From Risungbinella massiliensis (lineage in GTDB: Bacteria; Bacillota; Bacilli; Thermoactinomycetales; Thermoactinomycetaceae): a stretch of DNA of 64,000 bases. The position numbers and the translations under genes are program-made. The notes beneath the pieces were generated by a model, which saw nothing but the letters and a program-made list of their open reading frames with translations, ran no database searches and was not told where the DNA came from. The stretch lies in the NCBI RefSeq assembly GCF_000942395.1, contig NZ_LN812102.1, forward strand, positions 806,017 to 870,016, read 5' to 3'. Positions 27,086 to 35,048 of this stretch are shown here, piece by piece; position 1 is the stretch's first letter; every line of letters begins with the position of its first letter.

Positions 27086-27905
27086 AGAATTTACCGAGCG
27101 TTTTTTGGAGCATCATCAATGCAAGGTGGTGGAGACAGCTCCTACCCATCTCGTAACCCAACTATCCATCGATGTAGATAAAGATTTACTCAATCGGCCA
27201 TTCTACTGGATGTATGTTGAGAAAATGGGAACTACTCCCCAACCTGCACAGCTATGTTTTATTTTTGACGCAGACAATCGTCCAACAGAATTAAGCGGGG
27301 AATACCTCTTTTTTGGTGCTCCTCGCTTTAAAATGATGCTTCGTTCTGCTCAAAAACACGGTCGCTTCGTCCGTCTATATCAAGAAACTCATCTTCGCCC
27401 TAGATATGGGAATTCTCTTCCCTATGTCCCATGGTTCGCTGTCAATTTTAAGGTTTCATACATTAGTGATCAGAAAAAAGACACCATCCATCAACTGGGG
27501 ATCAATTTACAATCTGGGGAAATTCGTGAAAACTTCACGGAGGAACTATCTTCACTTCAATGGACCCACAAACTCCCCACCGGTCGCCATCTTCTTCCAG
27601 AGAAAATGAATGGAGCGGAAGCACTTAGTGAGCTAGAATATTATTTAGATGACTTGCTCAAACAAGAAGATCACACATGGGCGGAAGAAGCACACAAAAG
27701 ATATATCGACGAGATGAAACAACTTGAGGCCTATTTTCCTGAGAAAAAAGAGTTAGCGGAAGAACAAGTAAAAAATAAAGAAGCACGAAAACGAGAGATT
27801 ATCCGACAATACCATCCTCGGGTCGAAGTGGAAGTAATCAATGCAGGTTATTTCTATCGGGATCTGGAGGTGTCAAAGTGGATGCAACAACAAGGAAAAA
27901 GGTAA
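27066..27905 (+). CDS. yqhG: YqhG family protein
   Basis: A 279-residue protein of the YqhG family, unknown function, always beside yqhH in Bacillales. It has no membrane segment. Visible blocks are FTERFLEHHQCKVVE, RPFYWMYVEKMG, PELSGEYLFFGAPR-like TELSGEYLFFGAPRFKMML, RPRYGNSLPYVPWFAVNFKVSY and a charged helical C-terminus (RYIDEMKQLEAYFPEKKELAEEQV). It overlaps the end of yqhH by 20 bases, so the two are translationally coupled. ATG at 27066 is preferred over 27054 from family N-termini; spacing to a weak AGGA is 11. Confidence 0.88.
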   Translation: MDQTQIREFTERFLEHHQCKVVETAPTHLVTQLSIDVDKDLLNRPFYWMYVEKMGTTPQPAQLCFIFDADNRPTELSGEYLFFGAPRFKMMLRSAQKHGRFVRLYQETHLRPRYGNSLPYVPWFAVNFKVSYISDQKKDTIHQLGINLQSGEIRENFTEELSSLQWTHKLPTGRHLLPEKMNGAEALSELEYYLDDLLKQEDHTWAEEAHKRYIDEMKQLEAYFPEKKELAEEQVKNKEARKREIIRQYHPRVEVEVINAGYFYRDLEVSKWMQQQGKR

Positions 27906-27912
27906 TCTAAAG

Positions 27913-27957
27913 AAAAGCTGTCTACAGTGTAGAATCAACTGTTAGACAGCTTTTTTT
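27913..27957 (+). terminator. Terminator after yqhG
   Basis: AAAGCTGTCTA-CAGT pairs with ACTG-TTAGACAGCTTT (one bulge) and ends in TTTTTTT. A near-duplicate of this hairpin exists at 28624-28669. Confidence 0.88.
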
Positions 27958-27997
27958 ATCATACATTTTGGTGTCTTTCCTTAAGGATAGTTCATTC

Positions 27998-28459
27998 CTA
28001 ATAAAGAGTCATTCCACATGCAGGACAATCATCATTAAAATAGGAGGACGAACAAAGCGGACACTCATAATCAGGAGCGAGTTCCTCTATTAAATCATTT
28101 AATATTTTCTCGATCTTTGATTCCAATACATCCAAAATAATAAAACGACCATCAGGTAACGCACCCGCATAGCGTTTACGATATAGTTTCATCTTGTTTT
28201 TTGTACTACGTTTTCTATCTTCAGTAAATTCTGCAAGAGCTTCAAAAGGAAGATGGTACTCTATGTCATTTAGCCAGTTCAATTTGTGTAATGCTTGGTC
28301 ATATTCTTTTTTGTTCTTATATATTTTATAAGCTTTATTCATAATGAATTGGATCAGTTTATTTAATTCTTCATAGTTCTTGGACGGAAATTTTTTATTA
28401 AAATAATTATAAATCAACTTTTCTTCATTGCTTTGTAAAACGAGATTTACATTCATCAT
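27998..28459 (-). CDS. Hypothetical protein with C-terminal zinc ribbon
   Basis: A 153-residue protein of unknown function. The first 120 residues are helical, Lys- and Asn-rich and AT-biased compared with neighbours. The end carries CPLCSSSYFNDDCPACG, a treble-clef or ribbon-like pair of CxxC motifs. A CDGRFIIL-like strand (LPDGRFIILDVLESKIEKIL) precedes it. GGAGGGAGATC precedes ATG ATG at 28459. The gene is inserted opposite in strand between yqhG and a second degenerate copy of the yqhG tail, so it was probably acquired. Confidence 0.7.
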   Translation of the reverse strand: MMNVNLVLQSNEEKLIYNYFNKKFPSKNYEELNKLIQFIMNKAYKIYKNKKEYDQALHKLNWLNDIEYHLPFEALAEFTEDRKRSTKNKMKLYRKRYAGALPDGRFIILDVLESKIEKILNDLIEELAPDYECPLCSSSYFNDDCPACGMTLY

Positions 28460-28599
28460 ATGATCTCCCTCCTACAAAATATTAATTTTTATAAATACCC
28501 CTTTTTCGATCAGTTATAATATCTGATAATTCAGTTCATTTGATATATAATCCTTTTCCTCTCTATCAACTTTTTAAACACTCATTTTGTATGTAGAGC

Positions 28600-28670
28600 A
28601 GTCAAAGCGGATACAACAAAAAGAAAAAAGCTGTCTACAGTATTGACACCAACTGTTTGACAGCTTTTTC
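28600..28670 (+). repeat. Degenerate second copy of the yqhG 3' end and terminator
   Basis: GTCAAAGCGGATACAACAA, then AAAAAGCTGTCTACAGT and ACTGTTTGACAGCTTTTT, mirror 27870-27957 (GTCAAAGTGGATGCAACAA, AAAGCTGTCTACAGT, ACTGTTAGACAGCTTT), with about 14 bases missing in the middle. The hairpin still forms (28624-28669). The rest of 28460-28848 shows no reliable gene; a short open stretch ending near 28713 on the minus strand has no ribosome binding site. Confidence 0.75.
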
Positions 28671-28848
28671 AACTACTTTCTTCATAAACAATTCACAAGT
28701 TCCCATTTACTAGTCCCATATTTGAAACTTACAACCAAATGCTTGGAACAAAGCAATTGCTGTATCCATCTTATTTGGAATATATTTTTTGAGAGGCATT
28801 ATGTGGACAGATGTTATACATCCAATCCACCTTGGATTTATCACCATT

Positions 28849-30648
28849 TTATTTTGGATAATCATACGCATCGCTTGGACTACTCAATTTAATATCCTGA
28901 TAAACTGATACATTAGAACTCTCTGCTGAAGGATCATTCGCTTGTAGTTTTAGCATTCGTTGAATCCGAATTACTTTACCATCCTCATCAAATGTAAGGC
29001 GGATTTGATAGAGGCCATTCTCAAACTCATTTTGAGGTCGGCTACTTCCAATAAATTTAGATTTGTCTTCTAAACTGATCGTTCCCCAAATTTTACCCAA
29101 ATCTTTGATTGTCAGTTCGGCTACCTGATACTCAGTTTCGGAATACACACTGTTATAAGAAGCAAATGCAGTATTTGCTTGTTGGAACTGCTTTAAAATA
29201 TCTAAATAAAGATCACGTTCCGAAAGCTTATCTTGATAAGCTCCTTCCATTTTGAAACAATCGCTTGGGTTCCATTTCTGATGTGATGCACCCACTTCAT
29301 AACAAGAAGAGTTATTACGATAGATTGTATGATGCCCATCTATATTTCGAGATTGATCTTTCATATAATAGTGCTCATTATCTAAATAACTAAGTATATA
29401 GTTCTCTTCTTTTACAAGCTTATCAATTCCTTCAAAATTGGAGCGTAGTTCCGTTTGAATTTCTGATTTACGATTATCCCCATCGGTTATCGCTTTGTTC
29501 ACATACCCAGTTACCCAACTAACATTTCTAGTCGGACTATTCTGTTTTTCCGAAAAAAAGCCGGTTAACTCAAAGTTGACCCCATCCGATTCGGCAGTAG
29601 TTGGCAATAGAAGATTAGCTAGTCCCACAATACTCAGAACAATCAACGCTGCGTTGAGTAGCTTTTTTTTGATGTTGCGCTTCTTTTTTATCTCCATTTC
29701 CGCAATAGGAGATGGTGTAAGAGAACTCTGACTCGGACGACTCTGAGAAAGAGATGGATCTGGATTTAAGACATTCGGGATATTGGTATGGCTAGTTTGA
29801 TATAACAGCGGAGAGCTACTACCTGTATACTGTTGCAAAACCTGTTCTATCTCTTGAATCATTTCATATGCACTTTGGTAACGCTTTTCAGGCTGCTTCT
29901 CTAACGCTCTATATAAAATATGTGTTAATGCGTCTGGTATATCTGTTCGGTATATACGTGGATCAGGCAAGGGAGATTGTAGATGCTGGATTGCAATCGC
30001 AACAGCCTCTTCACCATCAAATGGGACTCTCCCCGTTAACATTTCATATAACAGAATCCCAATCGAATATAAATCAGACGAGAAAACAGCTTGCACTCCT
30101 CGTGCCTGTTCAGGAGAAAAATAGCGAACCGTTCCCATAACATTTCCAGTTTTCGTTAGGCCTTCTGTAGATGTTAACACTTTCGCAATCCCAAAATCCC
30201 CTAATTTCCATACACCTGATTGATTACGCAAGATGTTTTGTGGTTTGAGGTCTCGGTGAATAATTCCACTCTGGTGTGCCTTTGCCAGTCCAAACAGCAC
30301 TTGTTTTATAATTTCGAGGGAATCTCGAATGGGAAGAGTCCCATAATACTGAATCCAATCCTTAAGTGTTCCACCTTCTAAAAGTTCCATTACCATGTAG
30401 TGCGAATCTTCTTCCACTCCTACATCGTAAACCTGCATAATATTAGGATGATCTAATTTAGCGGTAGCTTTTGCTTCACGAATAAAACGGTCAATAAGAT
30501 CGTAATCTGTAAAAAAGGAAGGGTTCATCACTTTAATGGCAACAGCACGCTCCAGACTCTGATCCATCGCCCGGAATACTGCCGCCATTCCTCCCTTACC
30601 TATTTGTTGTTCTAATTGGTAGCGACCTACAAGTACTTTTCCTTGCAC
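28849..30648 (-). CDS. Membrane Ser/Thr protein kinase, Hanks type
   Basis: A 599-residue transmembrane kinase. The catalytic domain covers about 8-265: glycine loop IGKGGMAAVFRA, VAIKVM lysine, HRDLKPQNIL catalytic loop, LGDFGIAK, GTVRYFSPEQARG and SDLYSIGILLYEMLTGRVPF. A Ser/Pro-rich linker (about 275-320) leads to a single membrane helix (LNAALIVLSIVGLANLLL, near 335) and an external domain of about 240 residues without PASTA repeats. It follows a paralogous kinase gene on the same strand at 60 bases, so both may be co-transcribed. The external ligand and targets are unknown. Confidence 0.9.
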   Translation of the reverse strand: MQGKVLVGRYQLEQQIGKGGMAAVFRAMDQSLERAVAIKVMNPSFFTDYDLIDRFIREAKATAKLDHPNIMQVYDVGVEEDSHYMVMELLEGGTLKDWIQYYGTLPIRDSLEIIKQVLFGLAKAHQSGIIHRDLKPQNILRNQSGVWKLGDFGIAKVLTSTEGLTKTGNVMGTVRYFSPEQARGVQAVFSSDLYSIGILLYEMLTGRVPFDGEEAVAIAIQHLQSPLPDPRIYRTDIPDALTHILYRALEKQPEKRYQSAYEMIQEIEQVLQQYTGSSSPLLYQTSHTNIPNVLNPDPSLSQSRPSQSSLTPSPIAEMEIKKKRNIKKKLLNAALIVLSIVGLANLLLPTTAESDGVNFELTGFFSEKQNSPTRNVSWVTGYVNKAITDGDNRKSEIQTELRSNFEGIDKLVKEENYILSYLDNEHYYMKDQSRNIDGHHTIYRNNSSCYEVGASHQKWNPSDCFKMEGAYQDKLSERDLYLDILKQFQQANTAFASYNSVYSETEYQVAELTIKDLGKIWGTISLEDKSKFIGSSRPQNEFENGLYQIRLTFDEDGKVIRIQRMLKLQANDPSAESSNVSVYQDIKLSSPSDAYDYPK

Positions 30649-30708
30649 GACCGTACACCGATCCTTTCTAGATAAGATGAGGAAGCCGCTTCTAAAAGGA
30701 AACGGCCA

Positions 30709-32460
30709 TTATTTTGAAATGGTCATAGTTTGTTCTACCATAACATTTGGTCGACCGTATGAATCATTTTCTAATTTAAGGATTCGCTGGATTTTAGTAA
30801 GTTTTTTATTAGAGTTATAGGTTAGTTGAATTTCATATATTCCATTCTTATATGTAATATCACCTTTTAACCAATTCTTCTCTTCCCACTCATCTAATTG
30901 ATCCAGAATCAAATCTGTAGAGGATATTTTATAATGTAGTATATATCCTTTATCATCGCTTTTATAGAGTGTAACTGAATCTTTATCCTCAATCATACCG
31001 TCGAGCAGTGTCTTTTCCATGCCTACAATTCGTTCCATCTCTGAAATATTAGAATCATCACAGTCAATTGTTTGAAAATTGCTGTTGTTATCCCCTTTGG
31101 AGCATTGATTCTCTTGTCTTGAAAAAGCTGTATTGGTATTGGTGTTGAGTACTTCATAGTCTTTCGTACCTCTTATCCTAACATCATAACTGTGTTCGGT
31201 ACTACCAACTAATTCGGTAAGATTTCCTTCTGATTTCGTTGTTTTCGCTTTATATAATTCCTTTAATAATTTATCTCTACTTGATTCTGCTTGAACCGCT
31301 CCGGATGGCTTTGTTAAACCTTCTAAATCAAACTCTTCGCCAGTAGAATTCGTAGGAGTCGAATCATCACTCTGGTACCAGAAAAATCCCCCTACAAGTG
31401 CAAGCACGATCACTAGAAACGTGATCCCTTTCTTACTCTTTTTTGGCTCTGAACCATGATTCCATTCTCCTGGTGTTTGATTTGAATCATGCAGGACTGG
31501 CTCTACCTGTTCTGTAGAGGATATGACAGGCGTTTGCAGGGTATTTTGCATTCGCGTCTGAAATTTGCGTGAAGCCGTACGATCAACTGGTGGCAATGAT
31601 TCTTGTGTAGACAACACCGTAGTAACTGCAGGGATTGATGGTTGTCCATTAATAGCTTGTAGATCTTGAATCATTTCTTCTGCTGACTGATAGCGACGAT
31701 CCAATGTTTTTTCCAATGCACGAAAAAGGACATGACAAATAGCTTCCGGTAAATCGGGTCGAATCGCCCTTGGATCGGGTACCGGGGCTTGCAAATGTTT
31801 AATTGCTATTGCAATCCCTTCATCTGCATCAAAAGGAAGGTAACCAGTCAGCATTTCATATAGCATAATACCGACTGAATAGAGATCCGATCCATACGAA
31901 ACTGCTTCTCCACGTGCTTGTTCTGGAGAGAAGTAGTGTACAGTCCCCATCATCATCCCAGTCTTGGTCAGCTTAGTGGATGCTGATTCCATATGTGCAA
32001 TCCCAAAATCAGCTAATTTCCAATGATTTTGCTTACTGCGTAAAATATTTTGTGGTTTAATGTCTCGATGAATTACTCCTACTTGATGCGCTTCTCCAAG
32101 TCCACGTAAAATCTCTACTGTAATGCGAATCGCTTCTGGCACTGATAAGGGTGCTTGGGCTTGAATAAGATCTTTCAATGTAGATCCTTCCAATAACTCC
32201 ATCACCATGTAATAATCCGAACCTTCTTGCCCCATATCAAATACTTGAATAATATTCGGATGTTGCAGTTTCGCGGTAGCTCGTGCTTCCCGGAAAAAAC
32301 GGTCCACAAACTCATGATCTGGCATATCGTTCTGATTGATAAATTTGATCGCAACAAGCCGATCCAATGTAGTATCTAGGGCCTGGTAAACAGTGCCCAT
32401 ACCACCTCGTCCTATCACTTCTTGTAACGCATAACGTCCCATCATCAGTTGTTGTTGCAA
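30709..32460 (-). CDS. Membrane Ser/Thr protein kinase, Hanks type (paralogue)
   Basis: A 583-residue kinase paralogous to its downstream neighbour. Key motifs: IGRGGMGTVYQA, VAIKFI, HRDIKPQNIL, LADFGIAH, GTVHYFSPEQARG, SDLYSVGIMLYEMLTGYLPF. A linker rich in Ser, Thr and Pro precedes one membrane helix (GITFLVIVLALVGGFFWYQ, near 348) and an external domain of about 215 residues, Thr/Asn/Asp-rich, with no PASTA repeat. Start TTG at 32460 has AGGTGG 4 bases upstream. The external part ends with KLTKIQRILKLENDS, echoing KVIRIQRMLKLQAND in the neighbour, so the sensor domains are also homologous. Confidence 0.9.
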   Translation of the reverse strand: MQQQLMMGRYALQEVIGRGGMGTVYQALDTTLDRLVAIKFINQNDMPDHEFVDRFFREARATAKLQHPNIIQVFDMGQEGSDYYMVMELLEGSTLKDLIQAQAPLSVPEAIRITVEILRGLGEAHQVGVIHRDIKPQNILRSKQNHWKLADFGIAHMESASTKLTKTGMMMGTVHYFSPEQARGEAVSYGSDLYSVGIMLYEMLTGYLPFDADEGIAIAIKHLQAPVPDPRAIRPDLPEAICHVLFRALEKTLDRRYQSAEEMIQDLQAINGQPSIPAVTTVLSTQESLPPVDRTASRKFQTRMQNTLQTPVISSTEQVEPVLHDSNQTPGEWNHGSEPKKSKKGITFLVIVLALVGGFFWYQSDDSTPTNSTGEEFDLEGLTKPSGAVQAESSRDKLLKELYKAKTTKSEGNLTELVGSTEHSYDVRIRGTKDYEVLNTNTNTAFSRQENQCSKGDNNSNFQTIDCDDSNISEMERIVGMEKTLLDGMIEDKDSVTLYKSDDKGYILHYKISSTDLILDQLDEWEEKNWLKGDITYKNGIYEIQLTYNSNKKLTKIQRILKLENDSYGRPNVMVEQTMTISK

Positions 32461-32511
32461 AGTACCACCTACCTGGTTGCCACCCGATGGGCAATTTTCG
32501 TTAAGTTCTAT

Positions 32512-32541
32512 TCTATAACGTTTTGAGACTTTCTGGGTAAA
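32512..32541 (-). promoter_or_regulatory. Possible sigma-A-type promoter of the kinase pair
   Basis: On the minus strand TTTACC, an 18-base spacer and TATAGA stand about 50 bases upstream of the first kinase TTG. Match to the consensus is moderate (4 of 6 in each box). Confidence 0.35.
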
Positions 32542-32624
32542 AAAATAGCAACAATCTCATTAGACAAAAAACGTTCTTATTTATACGTAGATATATGAAT
32601 TTCCTGCCAAATATCCTATAACAT

Positions 32625-32663
32625 AAAACAACGAACATCTTTGTTTAAGATGTTCGTTGTTTT
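32625..32663. terminator. Strong hairpin terminator after the 17-codon ORF
   Basis: A 17-bp stem (AAAACAACGAACATCTT and its complement) around TGTTT, with TTTT on both ends. It lies 32 bases beyond the 17-codon ORF and would end that minus-strand transcript. Confidence 0.85.
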
Positions 32664-32694
32664 ATCATCATACGATTATCGACAAATTAGTCCA

Positions 32695-32748
32695 TTATAG
32701 CAGGTTTAGAGAAACCGCAATTTGGATGAGAAGATCTAAATTTAACAT
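32695..32748 (-). CDS. 17-residue hydrophobic peptide ORF
   Basis: The peptide would be MLNLDLLIQIAVSLNLL. Support is a very good ribosome binding site (AGGAGGTG, 5 bases before the ATG) and a strong terminator just downstream. It is too short for family assignment. It could be a leader, a small membrane peptide, or a type I toxin-like product; the sequence alone cannot decide. The remaining part of 32461-32852 has a possible kinase promoter and a small hairpin (ATTCC-AAAAAA-GGAAT) after the ABC ATPase gene. Confidence 0.4.
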   Translation of the reverse strand: MLNLDLLIQIAVSLNLL

Positions 32749-32852
32749 ATCAACACCTCCTAATAATTGGTTACTACATCGATTTATATTCACCAAAATT
32801 TCTTAAATTCCTTTTTTTGGAATAAAAAAAATTTGAAACTTTAATTCGTCCA

Positions 32853-33602
32853 TTAAACGTGCACAGATTGGAATCGCTCTAAAAATTGTTTTGTTCGACT
32901 CTGTTGTGGATTTTCCATCACTTGTTTTGCAGGCCCTTCCTCTATGACCCTACCTTCATCCATAAAAACGATTCGATCAGCTACCTCTTTGGCAAACGAC
33001 ATCTCATGCGTAACGATCAGCATCGTCTGTTGTTCTTGAGCTAATTCCTTAATAGTTCTTAGTACCTCCCCGATCAACTCTGGGTCTAAAGCGGAAGTAG
33101 GCTCATCTAACAACAACAAATCAGGCTTTACCGCCAAAGCTCGAGCGATCGCCACACGCTGTTGTTGTCCCCCTGATAACTGCGAGGGATAAGCATCTTT
33201 TTTCTCGGCAAGTCCTACCTTTTCGAGCAGTTCTAGTGCTGTTTTACGGGCTTCTCCTTTTGATTTTTTTTGAACGATCATCATTGCCTCCATCACATTC
33301 TGTAAAGTGGTCTGATGAGGAAAGAGATGAAAGTTTTGAAAAACCATTGCAGTCTTGGCTCGGAGGACACGTTTTTCGGTCTCTCGAACAGGCGTATTAC
33401 CAAATAACAGCTTCATATCTTCTGTCTCGATCTCCCCACCAGTCGGCTCTTCTAGTAAGTTTAGGCAGCGGAGAAACGTCGATTTCCCACTTCCACTTGG
33501 CCCAATAATCGCAACTACTTCCCCTTTGTGAATGTAAAGATCCACACCACGTAGAACATGTAGCTTACCAAATGATTTCTCTAAGTTCTCTATTTTTAAC
33601 AT
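32853..33602 (-). CDS. Polar amino-acid ABC transporter ATP-binding protein
   Basis: A 249-residue ABC ATPase of the GlnQ/TcyC/ArtM group. Walker A GPSGSGKSTFLR, Q-loop VFQNFHLFPHQT, signature LSGGQQQRVAIARA, Walker B LLLLDEPTSALD and the switch His in VTHEMSF are intact. It would power import together with the permease 15 bases upstream. A binding lipoprotein for the same system is likely the gene at 36795, separated by a cyclase gene and zwf. Cystine or another polar amino acid is the likely substrate, from family resemblance. Confidence 0.93.
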   Translation of the reverse strand: MLKIENLEKSFGKLHVLRGVDLYIHKGEVVAIIGPSGSGKSTFLRCLNLLEEPTGGEIETEDMKLLFGNTPVRETEKRVLRAKTAMVFQNFHLFPHQTTLQNVMEAMMIVQKKSKGEARKTALELLEKVGLAEKKDAYPSQLSGGQQQRVAIARALAVKPDLLLLDEPTSALDPELIGEVLRTIKELAQEQQTMLIVTHEMSFAKEVADRIVFMDEGRVIEEGPAKQVMENPQQSRTKQFLERFQSVHV

Positions 33603-33617
33603 GAAAAAGCTCCTCCC

Positions 33618-34316
33618 TTACGTAAGATAACGACTGTAACGCTTTTCCAATCGATTCTGTAGGAGATTAAGTAAGGTACAAACAATCCAAAAATAGAGAG
33701 CTACTACCAAATAAACGGTCATATAGTCAAACTCTCTTCCTCCAATAATCTTCGCTTGATATAACATCTCTGGTACAGTTATGACTGACAATAACGACGT
33801 ATCCTTCACCAATCCCAAAAAAGTATTCGCCAGTGAAGGCAAAGCAACTCTTATTGCCTGAGGAATAATAATACGCCTCATCGTCTGAACATAATTCATA
33901 TTCAACGATATCGCCGCTTCCCATTGTCCTTTTGGAATTGCTAATAGCGCACCACGAATCGTTTCTGCAGAATATCCTCCCACATTAAGAGAAAGTCCCA
34001 AGATACCTGCAAAAACAGGGGTCAGTGTAATCCCAATGACTGGTAAGCCAAAATAAAGAATAAATAATTGCACTAATAGAGGCGTACCACGAATGATGGA
34101 GATATAGGTCTTGGCGATCCCTCGAAACAAAACGTTTTGCGACATTCTGGCTGCAGCGGTCATCATTCCTAGAATCAACCCAATTACCATAGCTACCAAG
34201 CTAATCCAAATCGTCAACCCCAGACCTTGTAAAATGACTGGTGCCGATTTCCAAGCTAAATCCAAGTCAATTAAGTTCTCCCATCGAATGGATCGAAGAT
34301 AATCCATATCGCTCAC
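33618..34316 (-). CDS. Polar amino-acid ABC transporter permease
   Basis: A 232-residue HisM/GlnP-type permease with about five membrane helices. The N-terminus contains LQGLGLTIWISLVAMVIGLILG; the substrate-facing loop is RGTPLLVQLFILYFGLP, and the EAA loop that contacts the ATPase is GQWEAAISLNMNYVQTMRRIIIPQAIRVALPSL. It stands upstream of the ATPase gene and would homodimerise. TGAGGTGAG precedes the ATG. Substrate not determinable; cystine (TcyB-like) is my best guess. Confidence 0.9.
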   Translation of the reverse strand: MSDMDYLRSIRWENLIDLDLAWKSAPVILQGLGLTIWISLVAMVIGLILGMMTAAARMSQNVLFRGIAKTYISIIRGTPLLVQLFILYFGLPVIGITLTPVFAGILGLSLNVGGYSAETIRGALLAIPKGQWEAAISLNMNYVQTMRRIIIPQAIRVALPSLANTFLGLVKDTSLLSVITVPEMLYQAKIIGGREFDYMTVYLVVALYFWIVCTLLNLLQNRLEKRYSRYLT

Positions 34317-34371
34317 CTCAAATATACTAACTATACATAACTAACTTACTTATCATAATTGGGTAAAAAAA

Positions 34372-34404
34372 GACTACTATCGTTTCAAACAGACGATAGT
34401 AGTC
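34372..34404 (-). terminator. Terminator after the cyclase-family gene
   Basis: GACTACTATCGT pairs with ACGATAGTAGTC (12 bp, 9-base loop), followed by TTTTTTT on the minus strand. It separates zwf/cyclase from the permease-ATPase pair. Confidence 0.9.
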
Positions 34405-34415
34405 TCCCAAAAAAC

Positions 34416-35048
34416 TTACGAAACTGAAACTCCATCCAAAAGTAACACACGTGCAGGAGCAGCTTCTGTCTCCATTAATTTAATTGGAGCTGCCACCATA
34501 AAGTAGGTGCCTTCAGGTACTTCTTGCAAGCGTAAACCTTCGATAATCACTATGTCCGAATGAAATAAAGTTTTGTGAGTAGGATGCCCAGCTTGGGAAC
34601 GTTCAATGCCTAACCCATCGATTCCTACACCCCGAACTCCTTTTTCCGCTAGATATTTGGCTCCATCTTCTTTTAAAAAGATGAATTCAAAATCAAACTC
34701 ATCCGATGTAGAGTTACGAGTTTTGAGTAACAAAAACTCTCCAGCTTGTACGTTGAACTTCTCTAAATCAGCGGCGGTTACTCCATCTTCCACATGAGAC
34801 AGATCCAAAACGCGTGCTTCCCCTACCAATGTCTCCAAAGGAAGAACTTCCATTGTTCCTCCTTCTGGTAACATATGGAGCGGAGAATCAACATGGGTAC
34901 CAGTATGAACATCTAGATCAATACGAGACTCTCGTGCAGGAGATGTGTCAAAATCTTGTACTACTGAAATCTTTGGTTTTTTGCTCTCTTTGTTTTTGTA
35001 GACTTGCATGCCTTCATGAATCGTCATGGAGATATCATAAATTTTCAT
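34416..35048 (-). CDS. Cyclase family protein (kynurenine formamidase-like metal hydrolase)
   Basis: A 210-residue member of the cyclase/KynB family. The metal-binding motif DVHTGTHVDSPLHM is complete, after the usual opening KIYDISMTIHEGMQVY; later GVGIDGLGIE and ALLLDGVSV-like VLLLDGVSVS are as expected. Family members hydrolyse N-formylkynurenine, isatin or related amides, or catalyse cyclisations. Its ATG overlaps the zwf stop as ATGA, so the two are coupled. No tryptophan-degradation genes are nearby, so formamidase activity is uncertain. Confidence 0.85.
   Translation of the reverse strand: MKIYDISMTIHEGMQVYKNKESKKPKISVVQDFDTSPARESRIDLDVHTGTHVDSPLHMLPEGGTMEVLPLETLVGEARVLDLSHVEDGVTAADLEKFNVQAGEFLLLKTRNSTSDEFDFEFIFLKEDGAKYLAEKGVRGVGIDGLGIERSQAGHPTHKTLFHSDIVIIEGLRLQEVPEGTYFMVAAPIKLMETEAAPARVLLLDGVSVS

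Noticed and set aside
27865-28670. CRISPR-like repeats
   Set aside because: Only two copies exist, and they are terminators and gene tails, not regularly spaced units.
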